The notes below the pieces were generated by a model, which made no database searches, was not told where the DNA came from, and was given only the letters and a program-made list of their open reading frames with translations. Below are positions 29,074 through 38,362 of a DNA stretch of 64,000 bases, in pieces. Each line of letters opens with the position of its first letter. Positions within the stretch are counted from its first letter, which is position 1. Made by a program: the position numbers and the translations under genes. This DNA is from Ancylobacter moscoviensis (lineage in GTDB: Bacteria; Pseudomonadota; Alphaproteobacteria; Rhizobiales; Xanthobacteraceae): NCBI RefSeq assembly GCF_007559435.1, contig NZ_VMBP01000005.1, forward strand, positions 310,001 to 374,000. Direction: 5' to 3'.

Positions 29074-29681
29074 TCTCCCTCTACCTCCCCGGGCGCACCT
29101 GGCTGCACGCCATTCCCGCCGGCTGGAAGCTGATCGCGCTGGCGCTGGTCAGCCTCACCGTCGCGCCCTTCGACAGCCTCCCGCTGATGGCGGGTCTGGT
29201 CCTCGCCACGCTCGCCCTCTACGCCTCGCTGGGCCGCGCCGCGCTGGCGCAGGTGGCGCTGCTGCGGCCCATGTGGCCGCTCTTCCTCATCCTGCTCGCC
29301 CTGCACGCGTGGAACGGCGACGTCCTCCTCGGCCTCGTCGTGTGCCTGCGCATCCTCGCCATGGTGCTGCTGGCCAATGCCGTGACCATGACCACCCGCA
29401 TGGACGCGATGATGGATGCGGTGGAGCCGCTGCTGCGCCCGCTCGCCCTGTTCGGCGTCGCGCCGCGCGCGGTGGCGCTGGCGGTGGCGCTGATGATCCG
29501 GCTCATACCGCTGCTCTTCGCGCTGTGGGAGTCGCTGAACGAATCCTACCGCGCTCGCACCGGAAGGCGCGGCGGCTGGCGCCTGCTCGCGCCTTTCTGT
29601 ATCCAGACGCTGAGATTGTCCCATCACACCGCCGAGGCGCTGGCGGCGCGGGGCGGGGTGCCGCGCGGAAGCCGCCGATGA
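29070..29681 (+). CDS. bioN: Biotin ECF transporter transmembrane coupling protein BioN
   Basis: 203-residue EcfT-type membrane protein with about five hydrophobic segments. The basic coupling motifs at the cytoplasmic end (YRARTGRRGG and ALAARGGVPRG) match the Arg-rich EcfT motifs that contact the ATPases. Overlaps bioM by four bases (ATGA). Connects BioM to the substrate-binding BioY. Confidence 0.93.
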   Translation: MISLYLPGRTWLHAIPAGWKLIALALVSLTVAPFDSLPLMAGLVLATLALYASLGRAALAQVALLRPMWPLFLILLALHAWNGDVLLGLVVCLRILAMVLLANAVTMTTRMDAMMDAVEPLLRPLALFGVAPRAVALAVALMIRLIPLLFALWESLNESYRARTGRRGGWRLLAPFCIQTLRLSHHTAEALAARGGVPRGSRR

Positions 29682-29691
29682 AGGATGTCCG

Positions 29692-30249
29692 ATGAAGGAT
29701 CGCAGCCTCGTCCAGATCGCCCTCTACGCCGCCATCTTCGCCGTGCTCGGCCTGCTGCCGCGCTTCGACCTGCCGCTGGCCGGCGGCGTGCCGATCACCG
29801 CGCAGAGCATGGGCGCGATGCTCGCCGGGGTGATGCTCGGCGCGTGGCGCGGCGCGCTCTCCATCGTGCTGCTGCTGTTCGTCGTCGCCCTCGGCGCGCC
29901 GCTGCTGGCGGGCGGGCGCGGCGGCCTCGGCGTGTTCTTCAGCCCCTCGGTCGGCTTCATCTTCGGCTGGATCGCCGCCGCCTTCGTCGCCGGGCTGATC
30001 ATGCAGGCGTTGCGCCGGGCGCCGGTCTTCCCGGCGGCGCTGGTCGCCTCGGTCGTCGGCGGCATCCTCGTGCTCTATGCCTTCGGCATCGTCGGCATGT
30101 CGGCGATGGGCAGCCTGTCGCTCCTCGACGCCGCCAAGGCCTGCCTCGTCTTCATCCCCGGCGACACGATCAAGGCGGTGCTGGTCGCGCTGGTGGCGCA
30201 GACCGTGGCGCGCGGCATGCCGGAGGCGCTGCTCTCGCGCAATGCGTGA
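29692..30249 (+). CDS. bioY: Biotin ECF transporter substrate-binding protein BioY
   Basis: 185-residue S component with six predicted hydrophobic segments. Diagnostic segments are GVPITAQSMGAMLAGVMLG near residues 35-52 and the GRGGLGVFFSPSVGF loop around 80-95; the C-terminal IPGDTIKAVL is also typical. It follows bioN by 10 bp. BioY binds biotin; with BioMN it gives high-affinity uptake. No biotin synthesis genes are in the window. Confidence 0.95.
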   Translation: MKDRSLVQIALYAAIFAVLGLLPRFDLPLAGGVPITAQSMGAMLAGVMLGAWRGALSIVLLLFVVALGAPLLAGGRGGLGVFFSPSVGFIFGWIAAAFVAGLIMQALRRAPVFPAALVASVVGGILVLYAFGIVGMSAMGSLSLLDAAKACLVFIPGDTIKAVLVALVAQTVARGMPEALLSRNA

Positions 30250-30253
30250 GGCC

Positions 30254-31675
30254 ATGAGCCGGAGCGTCCCGCGCACCATCGGCGCCGGCCTTCCCGCCCT
30301 TGCGGCGGCGAACCCGGCCCGGCCGGCGCTGGTCTGCGACGCGCAGGTGCACAGCCGCGCCGATCTCGCCGCCCGCGTCGGCGGGCTGGCGGCGTGGCTG
30401 GCCGCGCGTACCGCGCCCGGCGCGCATGTCGCGCTCGCCATGGGCAATGCCCCCTCGCTCGTCGAGCTCTTCCTCGCCTGCGCGGCGAGCGGCCGGCAGG
30501 CCCTCGTCTACGATCCCGCCTGGCCCGCGCCCTATCGCGCCGCCATCGACGCCGCGCTCATGCCGGCGCTGACGCTCGACGCCGCGCCCGACGTGCCGCC
30601 CGCGCCGTTTCCCCCCGCGCCGGATCCGCTGGCCCCCTTCTATGTCGGCTTCACCTCGGGCTCGACCGGTGTGCCCAAGGGCTACCGCCGCAACCACCGT
30701 TCCTGGATCGACAGCTTCGCGGTCAGCGCGGCCGAGTTCTGCCTCGGCGAACAGGACATCGTGATGGCGCCCGGCGGCCTCGCCGCCTCGCTGCACCTCT
30801 ATGGCGTCGTCCACGCGCTGCATGTCGGCGCCACGGCGGTGATGATGCACCAGTTCCATCCCCGCCGGGCGCTGCGCCTGCTCGCCCGCCACGGCGTCAC
30901 CGCGCTCTACGCCACGCCCACCCAGCTCCAGATGCTGGTCGAGGCGGCGCAGGGCGAGGCGTTCCCCTCGGTGCGCGTCATCATGATCAGCGGCGCCAAA
31001 TGGCGGCCGGAGACCCGCGCGGCGGTGGAGAGGCTGTTCCCGCGCGCCGGCATCGCCGAGTTCTACGGCGCCTCGGAGCTGAGCTTCGTCACCGTCAGCC
31101 GCCCGGGCGAGGCGGTGCCGGCCGGCTCGGTCGGGCGCGCGGCGCACGGCGTCCGCCTGCGCATCCGAGACATTGACGGCCGTGACCTGCCCGTGGGCGA
31201 GGCCGGCGCCATCTGGGTCGGCAGCTCCATGCTGTTCGACGGCTACGCCTGCGGCAGCGCGCCGGAGACGCGCCGGGAGGGCGGCTTCCTCACCATCGGC
31301 GACCATGGGCGGCTCGACGGCGAGGGTTTCCTCTACCTGCATGGGCGCGAGAAGCGCATGCTCGTCACCTCCGGGCTCAACGTCTATCCCGAGGAGGTGG
31401 AGGCGGTGCTGACCGGTCTCGACGGCATCGAGGAAGCGGCGGTGTTCGGCCTGCCGGACCCGCTGCGCGGCGTGGTACTCGTCGCCGTGCTGCGCGGGCG
31501 CTTCGAGGACGCGGCCCTGCGCGCCGCCTGCCGCGCGCGGCTGCCCGCCGCCAAGCTGCCGCGCCGTTTCCTGGCGCTGGACGAATGGCCCCGCACCTCC
31601 GGCGGCAAGGCGGATCTGCGGGCACTGGAGGCCATCGCCCGCGACCGGCTGGCGGAGGGGAGGCCGAAGCGGTGA
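30254..31675 (+). CDS. Acyl-CoA ligase of the biotin operon (YhfT-like)
   Basis: 473-residue adenylate-forming enzyme, somewhat short for the class. Motifs: phosphate loop GFTSGSTGVPKGY, AMP-binding YGASELS, GDHGRLDGEG, the hinge region LVTSGLNVYPEE and the C-terminal catalytic Lys in TSGGKADL. The ATG at 30254 follows GAGG within the end of bioY; ATG 30242 is an alternative. It is the fourth gene of the bioMNY operon. In Bacillus subtilis the biotin-regulated operon yhfUTS has the same set (bioY, acyl-CoA ligase, thiolase), so a biotin- or pimelate-related acid is a reasonable guess, but the substrate is not known. Confidence 0.88.
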   Translation: MSRSVPRTIGAGLPALAAANPARPALVCDAQVHSRADLAARVGGLAAWLAARTAPGAHVALAMGNAPSLVELFLACAASGRQALVYDPAWPAPYRAAIDAALMPALTLDAAPDVPPAPFPPAPDPLAPFYVGFTSGSTGVPKGYRRNHRSWIDSFAVSAAEFCLGEQDIVMAPGGLAASLHLYGVVHALHVGATAVMMHQFHPRRALRLLARHGVTALYATPTQLQMLVEAAQGEAFPSVRVIMISGAKWRPETRAAVERLFPRAGIAEFYGASELSFVTVSRPGEAVPAGSVGRAAHGVRLRIRDIDGRDLPVGEAGAIWVGSSMLFDGYACGSAPETRREGGFLTIGDHGRLDGEGFLYLHGREKRMLVTSGLNVYPEEVEAVLTGLDGIEEAAVFGLPDPLRGVVLVAVLRGRFEDAALRAACRARLPAAKLPRRFLALDEWPRTSGGKADLRALEAIARDRLAEGRPKR

Positions 31676-32793
31676 GCCGCGCCTTCCTCCTCGCCGCCCG
31701 CCGCACGGCGGTCGCTCCGCGCGGTGGCGCCTTCCGCGAGGTGGAGGCGCACGATCTCGCCGCGCCGGTGCTGCACGCCTGTCTCGCCGATGCCGGCCTC
31801 GCCCCGGTAGCCGTCGATCACGTCATCCTCGGCAACGCGCTGTCCGGCGGCGGCAATGTCGCCCGCCTCGCGGCGCTGGCGGCTGGCCTGCCCGACAGCG
31901 TGCCGGCGCTCACCCTCGACACGCAGTGCTGCTCGGGCCTCGACGCGATCATGCTGGCCGCGCGTCTGGTGGAATCGGGCGCGGCGCGGGCGGTGCTGGC
32001 CGGCGGCGTGGAAAGCTGGAGCCGCGCCCCCCTGCGCGCCCGCCGCCCGAAGGCGCCCGGCGAGGAGCCGGTCTTCTACGAGCGCCCGCCCTTCGCGCCC
32101 TGGCCGCAGCGCGACCCGGATCTCGTCACGGCCATGGCGGCGCTGGCCCGCGCCCAAGGCATCGCGCGGGAGGCGCAGGGGGCCTTCGCCGTCGCCAGCC
32201 ACGCGGCGGCGCTGGCGGCCCGCGCGATATTGGAACCGGAGATCGTCCCCGTCGCCGGGCTCGGCCGCGACGCCTTCACCCGTGCCCTCGAGGCCCGGCT
32301 CTGCGCCCGCGCGCCGGTGCTGGCCGGGGAGGGGGAGTTCGCCGTCGACGCGACCGGCGTCGCGGTCGAGGCCGACGCGGCGGCGGCCGTGCTCGTCGTC
32401 GCGCCGGAAGGACTGCCCGAGGCGCGCCGCCCCGGCATCGCCTTTCTCGACGCCGCCTCCGCCGGTGCCGCGCCGGAAGAGCCGGCGATGGCGCTGGTGC
32501 CGGCCGCCCGGCGCCTTATGGAGCACCATAAGCGCGCTCCCGCCTGCGTCGAGCTGATGGAATCCTTCGCCGCGCAGGCGCTCGCCAACATCGCCGCGCT
32601 GGGCCTCGATCCGGCCCGCGTCAACCGCGGCGGCGGGGCGCTGGCGCGCGGCCATCCCATCGGCGCCTCCGGCGCCATTCTGGCCGTCCGCCTGTTCCAC
32701 GAGCTCGGGCGGGAGACCCCCGGCGCGCTCGGCCTCGCCGCTATCGCGGCGGCCGGCGGGCTCGGCAGCGCGCTCATGTTGCAGCGCGTCTAA
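31672..32793 (+). CDS. Thiolase-family protein of the biotin operon, active site incomplete
   Basis: 373 residues from a GTG at 31672 that overlaps the ligase stop by four bases (GTGA) and follows GGAGGGGAGG. The thiolase fold is intact: nucleophile C86 in LDTQCCSGLDA and H328 in ARGHPIGASGA. Two catalytic positions of canonical thiolases are altered: the NEAF Asn is M296 (ELMESFAAQ), and the second cysteine is A359 (AAIAAAGGLG). It therefore may not do the normal Claisen or thiolytic reaction. It is the last gene of bioMNY-ligase-thiolase. Compare YhfS of B. subtilis in the equivalent operon. Confidence 0.88.
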   Translation: MSRAFLLAARRTAVAPRGGAFREVEAHDLAAPVLHACLADAGLAPVAVDHVILGNALSGGGNVARLAALAAGLPDSVPALTLDTQCCSGLDAIMLAARLVESGAARAVLAGGVESWSRAPLRARRPKAPGEEPVFYERPPFAPWPQRDPDLVTAMAALARAQGIAREAQGAFAVASHAAALAARAILEPEIVPVAGLGRDAFTRALEARLCARAPVLAGEGEFAVDATGVAVEADAAAAVLVVAPEGLPEARRPGIAFLDAASAGAAPEEPAMALVPAARRLMEHHKRAPACVELMESFAAQALANIAALGLDPARVNRGGGALARGHPIGASGAILAVRLFHELGRETPGALGLAAIAAAGGLGSALMLQRV

Positions 32794-32895
32794 GCAGCCG
32801 TTTGCCGCGACCCCTTCCAATGTGCAGGATGGTCCGCGAATCGTCCGCAGAAGACGATGCGAACGGGTTCCGGGGGACAGGGCCAGCCAGGACGA

Positions 32896-33681
32896 ATGAA
32901 CGCGATCTCCTCTCGCCAGCAGGACATCCTCGTGCTGGCGCGCGCACAGGGGCGGGTGAGCGTCGAAGACCTCTCCGCGCGTTTCGACGTGTCGCCCCAG
33001 ACGATCCGCAAGGACCTCAACGACCTGTGCGTGCGCCGGCTCATGTCGCGCGTGCACGGCGGCGCGGTGGTGGCCTCGGGCGTCGAGAACCTCGCCTATG
33101 AGGCCCGCCGCGCCATGGCGCAGGGCGCCAAGCGCGCCATCGCCGAGGCGGCGGCCAGCATCGTGCCCAACCGCGCCTCGCTGTTCATCAACATCGGCAC
33201 CACGACCGAGGAGGTCGCCCGCGCGCTCGGCGATCACGAGGACATGCTGGTGATCACCAACAACCTCAACGTCGCCACGCTGCTCTACCGCCATCCCAAG
33301 ATCGAGCTGATCATGGCGGGCGGCCCGGTGCGCCACGCCGACGGAGCGGTGATCGGCTCCTCGGCGGTGGATTTCGTGCGCCAGTTCCGCGTCGACTACG
33401 CCGTCATCGGCGCCTCGGCGATCGAGGAGGACGGCACGTTGCTGGACTTCGACTATCGCGAGGTGCAGGTCGCCCGCGCCATCATCGACAATGCCCGTCA
33501 GGTCATCCTGGTGGCCGACCGCTCCAAGCTGGAGCGCACCGCGCCCGTGCGCATCGGCGCCATGGCGGAGATCGACACCTTCGTCACCGACACGGTCTCG
33601 TCGCCCGAGCTGCGTAACGTCTGCCAGCGCGACCAGGTCGAGCTCATCGAGGTCGGCGGCCTCGACGACGACGGGTTCTGA
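32896..33681 (+). CDS. DeoR/GlpR-family transcriptional regulator
   Basis: 261 residues. N-terminal helix-turn-helix (SRQQDILVLARAQGRVSVED, then FDVSPQTIRKDLNDL), and a sugar-phosphate-sensing DeoR C-terminal domain with INIGTTTEEVARAL and the GASAIEEDG segment. The ATG at 32896 starts the HTH directly; an upstream extension is basic and unsupported. It is upstream of an aldo/keto reductase and adenine deaminase on the same strand, and could regulate them. Confidence 0.9.
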   Translation: MNAISSRQQDILVLARAQGRVSVEDLSARFDVSPQTIRKDLNDLCVRRLMSRVHGGAVVASGVENLAYEARRAMAQGAKRAIAEAAASIVPNRASLFINIGTTTEEVARALGDHEDMLVITNNLNVATLLYRHPKIELIMAGGPVRHADGAVIGSSAVDFVRQFRVDYAVIGASAIEEDGTLLDFDYREVQVARAIIDNARQVILVADRSKLERTAPVRIGAMAEIDTFVTDTVSSPELRNVCQRDQVELIEVGGLDDDGF

Positions 33682-33770
33682 CCCTCTCCGGTTACAACAT
33701 ATGGGTGGTTAGCACCCGCGCCCTCCTGCCCTAAACTCCGGCCCGCCAACAAAGCCGGAAGGAGAGAAGA

Positions 33771-34730
33771 ATGGAACTGCGCCGCCTTGGCCGCTCCGAC
33801 ATCCTGGTCCCGCCGCTCTGTTTCGGCGGCAACGTGTTCGGCTGGACGGCCGACGAGGCCGTCTCCTTCCGTCTGCTGGACGGGCTGGTCGAGGCGGGCT
33901 TCAACTTCATCGACACCGCCGACGTCTATTCGCGCTGGGCGCCGGGCCATGAGGGCGGCGAGTCCGAAGCCATCATCGGCAAGTGGATGAAGGAGCGCGG
34001 CAACCGTTCCAAACTCGTCATCGCCACCAAGGTCGGCTCCGACATGGGGCTGGGCAAGGTCTGCCTGAAGCCGGACTACATCCGCACCGCCGTCGAGGCC
34101 TCGCTGAAGCGCCTGCAGACCGACTATATCGACCTCTACCAATCGCACTGGGACGACCCGGAAACGCCCTTCGAGGACGTGCTCGGCGCCTATGAGGAAC
34201 TGATCAAGGCCGGCAAGGTGCGCCTCATCGGCGCCTCCAACCTCTCCGCCTCGCGCCTGTTCGAGGCGCTGGCGGTGGCCACCCGCGAGAAGCTGCCGCG
34301 CTACGAGACGCTGCAGCCCGAATACAATCTGTGCGAGCGCGCCGGCTACGAGGCGGAGCTGGAGCCGATCTGCTCGGGCAACGGCCTCGGCGTCATCACC
34401 TATTTCTCGCTCGCCGCCGGCTTCCTCACCGGCAAGTACCGCAAGGCGGCGGACGCGCAGAAGAGCGTGCGCGGCCGCGCCACCGTCGACAAGTACCTCA
34501 ACCCCAAGGGCCTCGGCATCCTCGCCGCGCTCGACGAGGTGGCGGCGGCGCGCGGCGCCACCCCGACGCAGGTCGCGCTCGCCTGGATCATGGCGCGCCC
34601 GAGCGTCACCGCCCCCATTGCCAGTGCCTCGAAGGTGGAGCAACTCGGCGAGCTGCTCGCCAGCGCCTCGCTCCAGCTCACCGGCGGCGACATCGCCCGG
34701 CTCGACCAGGCCAGCGCCTGGAAGGCATAG
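33771..34730 (+). CDS. Aldo/keto reductase (Tas-like)
   Basis: 319 residues, strong ribosome-binding site (AAGGAGAG). Catalytic tetrad D48 and Y53 ([10 protein letters not shown]), K87 (ATKVGS) and H126 (YQSHWDDP) complete. C-terminal cofactor segment [16 protein letters not shown]. Substrate unknown. It lies 38 bp upstream of the adenine deaminase, so they may be co-transcribed. Confidence 0.92.
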   Translation: MELRRLGRSDILVPPLCFGGNVFGWTADEAVSFRLLDGLVEAGFNFIDTADVYSRWAPGHEGGESEAIIGKWMKERGNRSKLVIATKVGSDMGLGKVCLKPDYIRTAVEASLKRLQTDYIDLYQSHWDDPETPFEDVLGAYEELIKAGKVRLIGASNLSASRLFEALAVATREKLPRYETLQPEYNLCERAGYEAELEPICSGNGLGVITYFSLAAGFLTGKYRKAADAQKSVRGRATVDKYLNPKGLGILAALDEVAAARGATPTQVALAWIMARPSVTAPIASASKVEQLGELLASASLQLTGGDIARLDQASAWKA

Positions 34731-34768
34731 GCGGCGCGGCGGCCGCGAACCGTGAAGGAACCAGGACG

Positions 34769-36481
34769 ATGACGAAGCTGACCCCCGCCGAGATCGGCCG
34801 CCTTGTCGATGCGGGGCGGGGCGTCGCGCCGGCCGACCTCGTGGTGAAGGACGTCCGCATGCTCGACGTCATCACCGGCGCGCTCACGCCCACCGACATC
34901 GCCATCGTCGGCGACCGCATCGTCGGCACGCATGAGAGCTACGAGGGTACGGCGGTGATCGACGGCGCCGGCCTCGTCGCCGTCCCCGGCTTCATCGACA
35001 CGCATCTGCACGTCGAATCCTCGCTGGTCACGCCGCTGGAATTCGACCGCTGCGTGCTGCCGCACGGCGTGACCACCGCGATCTGCGACCCGCACGAGAT
35101 CGCCAACGTACTGGGCGCGGAAGGCATCCGCTATTTCCAGCGCTGCGCCGAGCACACCGTGATGGACCTGCGGGTCCAGCTTTCCTCCTGCGTGCCGGCC
35201 ACGAGGTTCGAGACCGCCGGCGCCACGCTCTCGGCCGCCGACCTCGTGTCCCTGCGCGGCCATCCCTCCGGCATCGGCCTCGCCGAGTTCATGAATTTCC
35301 CCGGCGTGCTGTTCAAGGACGCCGAGGCGCTGGCCAAGCTCGCCGCCTTCTCGGACGGGCCCATCGACGGCCACGCGCCGCTGCTCGCGGGCCGCGACCT
35401 CAACGGCTACATCGCCGCCGGCATCCGCACCGAGCACGAGGCCACTTCGCTGAACGAGGCGCGCGAGAAGCTCGCCAAGGGCATGACGGTGCTGATCCGC
35501 GAGGGCTCGGTTTCCAAGGACCTGCACGCGCTCATCCCGCTCATCTCGCCCGACACCTCCGCCTTCCTCGCCTTCTGCACCGACGACCGCAATCCGCTCG
35601 ACATCGCGGAGGAGGGCCATCTCGACTTCATGATCCGCGAGGCGATCCGCCAGGGGGCGCCGGTGCACCATGTGTACCGGGTGGCGAGCTGGTCGGCGGC
35701 CAATGCCTTCGGACTGACGGATCGCGGCCTTCTCGCGCCCGGCCGGCGCGCCGACATCGTGCTGCTCGACGATCTGGAGTCCTGCTCGGTCCGCCACGTC
35801 ATCAGCGCCGGCCGTCTGGTGACGCCCGAGCTGTTCGCGGCGCGCGGCTCCGTGGAGCCGGTCGGCCTCGATTCCATGAAGGCCGCGCCGGTGGAGCCCG
35901 CCGATTTCCGCATTCCCGCCGGCGCGCCCGCCACGCGGGTCATCGGCGTGGTGCCCGGCCGCATCATCACCGAGGACATGAGCCTCGACCTGCCCGTCGT
36001 CGGCGGCGAGAAGCAGGTCGATCTCGACAAGGACGCGGTGAAGGTCTGCGTCGTCGCCCGCCACGGCGCCAACAACAATATCGGCCGCGGCTTCGTGCAC
36101 GGCTTCGGCATGAAGCGCGGCGCCATCGCCTCCTCCGTCGGTCATGACAGCCACAACATCTGCGTCGTCGGCGCCGACGAGGCGGACATGGCGGTGGCGG
36201 TGAACCGCCTCATCGCGCTCAAGGGCGGCTTCGTCGTCGCCGAGGGCGGCGAGGTCACGGCCGAGCTGGCGCTCCCCGTCGCCGGGCTGATGTCGGCCGG
36301 CCGCTTCGAGGAGGTGCATGACGGGCTCATCCCCCTGCGGGCGGCGGCGAAGGCGCTCGGCGTCGTGCTGCCCGAGCCCTTCCTGCAGGTCGCCTTCCTG
36401 CCGCTGCCGGTGATCCCGCATCTGAAGATCACCGATTACGGCATGTTCGACGTCGACAAATTCGCGCTGGTGGAGGGCTGA
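34769..36481 (+). CDS. ade: Adenine deaminase
   Basis: 570-residue amidohydrolase that deaminates adenine to hypoxanthine (purine salvage). N-terminal metal motif DTHLHVESS, followed by the [14 protein letters not shown] segment. Downstream, [11 protein letters not shown] contains further conserved residues, and the C-terminal Ade-specific domain has [17 protein letters not shown] and AEGGEV. Length is normal for AdeC. ATG 34769 follows a weak AGGAC ribosome-binding site. Confidence 0.95.
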   Translation: MTKLTPAEIGRLVDAGRGVAPADLVVKDVRMLDVITGALTPTDIAIVGDRIVGTHESYEGTAVIDGAGLVAVPGFIDTHLHVESSLVTPLEFDRCVLPHGVTTAICDPHEIANVLGAEGIRYFQRCAEHTVMDLRVQLSSCVPATRFETAGATLSAADLVSLRGHPSGIGLAEFMNFPGVLFKDAEALAKLAAFSDGPIDGHAPLLAGRDLNGYIAAGIRTEHEATSLNEAREKLAKGMTVLIREGSVSKDLHALIPLISPDTSAFLAFCTDDRNPLDIAEEGHLDFMIREAIRQGAPVHHVYRVASWSAANAFGLTDRGLLAPGRRADIVLLDDLESCSVRHVISAGRLVTPELFAARGSVEPVGLDSMKAAPVEPADFRIPAGAPATRVIGVVPGRIITEDMSLDLPVVGGEKQVDLDKDAVKVCVVARHGANNNIGRGFVHGFGMKRGAIASSVGHDSHNICVVGADEADMAVAVNRLIALKGGFVVAEGGEVTAELALPVAGLMSAGRFEEVHDGLIPLRAAAKALGVVLPEPFLQVAFLPLPVIPHLKITDYGMFDVDKFALVEG

Positions 36482-36513
36482 GAGGCCCCGGTCCGGTTCG
36501 CAGGTGCCGGCGA

Positions 36514-37185
36514 TCAGGCCGGGCCGTCCGGCTCTTCGTGGCGGGTGGTTTCGCGTCCTGCCAGTTCGCGGCGCAGGCGCTCGTTCTCGGCCCGCAGCGT
36601 CGCGAGTTCCGCGCGCACCGGGGTGAGGGCGCCTTCGATCTCGGCCTGCGTGAAGCGCGGGGTGATGTGCTGCGAGCAGTTCCAGTCGAACGCCTCCACC
36701 GCGATGAGGGCGACCCGCTCGATGCGCCCGCGATAGCCCGGCACGGCCAGTCGGGCGGCAAGCTCCGGGTTGTCGGCGGCGTCGGTCATGCGCAGGCGGC
36801 CGAAGATCTTCAGGCGGTGGCGGTGGGCATAGTCCATCAGGAACAGCGAGACGCGGTCATTCGCGGTCACGTTGCCGGTGGTGATGTATTGCCGGTTGCC
36901 GCGAAAATCCGCGAAGCCCAACGTGCCGGCGTCAACTGGCGTGAGAAATCCCGCGGGCCCGCCGCGATACTGCACATAGGGCCAGCCGGTCTCGGAGACG
37001 CTGGCGAGATAGAATCCGTCGCGTGTCGCGATAAATGCCAGTTCCGTCGGCCCCAGTTGCTGGCTTTCTCCGGCCTCGGCGTCGGCGGGCGCGCGCGGAC
37101 CTCCCCACGGGGCGGCGCCGCCGTAATGCTCCTGGGCGGCGGCGACGGAAGGCGTCGTGGCGATGTCCAGATATCGTCTGCCCAT
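36514..37185 (-). CDS. Pyridoxamine 5'-phosphate oxidase-like FMN-binding protein
   Basis: 223 residues. The flavin-binding barrel core runs from ELAFIATRDGFYLAS to RLKIFGRLR, with the phosphate-loop-like YVQYRGGPAGF. The last 35 residues (VRAELATLRAENERLRRELAG) form a likely coiled coil, suggesting oligomerisation, which is not part of PNPOx proper. The substrate is unknown. The family contains many small flavin reductases and haem-binding relatives. It is convergent with ade. Confidence 0.82.
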   Translation of the reverse strand: MGRRYLDIATTPSVAAAQEHYGGAAPWGGPRAPADAEAGESQQLGPTELAFIATRDGFYLASVSETGWPYVQYRGGPAGFLTPVDAGTLGFADFRGNRQYITTGNVTANDRVSLFLMDYAHRHRLKIFGRLRMTDAADNPELAARLAVPGYRGRIERVALIAVEAFDWNCSQHITPRFTQAEIEGALTPVRAELATLRAENERLRRELAGRETTRHEEPDGPA

Positions 37186-37229
37186 GGCTTTACCTTTCCG
37201 CCGATCGGACCAAGCCTCGGGCGGCCGCT

Positions 37230-38234
37230 TCAGTTCTGCAAGGCCCAGTCGGCCACCTGCCAGCGCATCGTTCCGCGATCATTGACCACGTGGCCGAGGC
37301 CGGGGAAGGGCATGTGCGTCGCCGCGATGAGCGCGCCTTCCGCCGCGGCGCGGGGGTAGAACGTGTCGCGCATCGCCTTGGCTGCGGCTTGGTCCTGCTC
37401 GAATAGGAAGAACACGTCGGTCGCTGCGGGGTGCACCACCGGAAAGATCATGTCGGAGACCATGATGAGGCTCTGGCCGCCATCCTCGATCCGCACGCCG
37501 ATATGGCCGGGCGTGTGGCCGGCGAGGTCGACGATGGAGACGCCGCGCGCGATCTCGCGCTCGCCGTCGATCGCCTGCAGCTTCGGGTAGAGGCGCACGA
37601 TCTCGTCGGCCATGCGGAAGCTGGTCTGCAGATAGTCGGGCGCGCCGTTGCGCTTGGCTGGGTCGGTCCAGTGGGTGACGTCGCGCCGGTCGATGAAGAG
37701 TTCCGCCTTCGGGTAATTGTTCTTACCGCCGAGGATCAGGCCGCCCATATGGTCCTGGTGCATATGGGTCACGATCACCGCGTCGATCTGGTCGCGCTCG
37801 ACGCCCAGCGTGGCGAGCGCCTGCGGCAGCGCGCCGGTCTGCCCGATCGAGCCGGCGGGGCCGGCATCAATGAGGATGCGGCGTTCGCCATCCTCCACAA
37901 GATACTGGTTGAACAGGAAGCGCACGCCGCTCGTCCGGGCGGTGAACTGCGCGGTCGCCGCCTGCTCCACCTGTGCGGCGCTCCGCCCCGGAAAGAACGT
38001 GTAGGGCATGTCGGCATAACCGTCCGTTAGCGCCGTCACGGTGAAGCGACCGATCTTGATCTGCGCGAGCGGCGTCACGCTGACGGGGGTCCCCGGCGCC
38101 GGGCTGGCCGCGAGCGCAGGTGCGGTTGCGCCGTCCAGTAAGCTGCCACCAAGGAGGCCGCCACCAAGGAGGCTCCCTCCGACGAAACCGAGGGGCAGGC
38201 CACCGGCAAAGGCGCGGCGTGACAGTTGAGGCAT
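37230..38234 (-). CDS. Exported metallo-beta-lactamase-fold hydrolase
   Basis: 334 residues. N-terminal Tat-type signal (LSRRAFAGGLPLGF) followed by a Gly/Leu-rich stretch encoded partly by a 15-bp DNA repeat, with cleavage probably near residues 42-45. The zinc motif HMHQDHMGG and the DLAGHTPGHIGV and THMPFPGLGH segments give the complete metal site. Relatives include N-acyl-homoserine lactonases and other small hydrolases; the substrate is not evident. The gene is divergent from a LysR gene that probably regulates it. Confidence 0.88.
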   Translation of the reverse strand: MPQLSRRAFAGGLPLGFVGGSLLGGGLLGGSLLDGATAPALAASPAPGTPVSVTPLAQIKIGRFTVTALTDGYADMPYTFFPGRSAAQVEQAATAQFTARTSGVRFLFNQYLVEDGERRILIDAGPAGSIGQTGALPQALATLGVERDQIDAVIVTHMHQDHMGGLILGGKNNYPKAELFIDRRDVTHWTDPAKRNGAPDYLQTSFRMADEIVRLYPKLQAIDGEREIARGVSIVDLAGHTPGHIGVRIEDGGQSLIMVSDMIFPVVHPAATDVFFLFEQDQAAAKAMRDTFYPRAAAEGALIAATHMPFPGLGHVVNDRGTMRWQVADWALQN

Positions 38235-38310
38235 GGCGCTCTCCGTTGCTGAATCTGGATCAGCGAGCCCTCTCGCCTTCCCACGGGGAGGCTAGGCCAT
38301 GATGAATTCA

Positions 38311-38344
38311 GAGAGTATCCTGGCATTCTGGGAGGTATCCTCTC
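38311..38344. promoter_or_regulatory. Candidate LysR binding region with repeated TATCC
   Basis: Between the divergent hydrolase and LysR genes lie two direct TATCC repeats (38316-38320 and 38336-38340, 20 bp apart, two helical turns), flanked by GAGAG and CTCTC, which also make the whole a loose inverted repeat. This is a likely regulator site; no matching consensus is known to me. Confidence 0.4.
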
Positions 38345-38362
38345 GAAAAATGGAAGGGTGAC

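Noticed and set aside
30242..30244. ATG at 30242 as ligase start
   Set aside because: ATG 30254 has the better spaced GAGG; both are inside or right after the bioY end.
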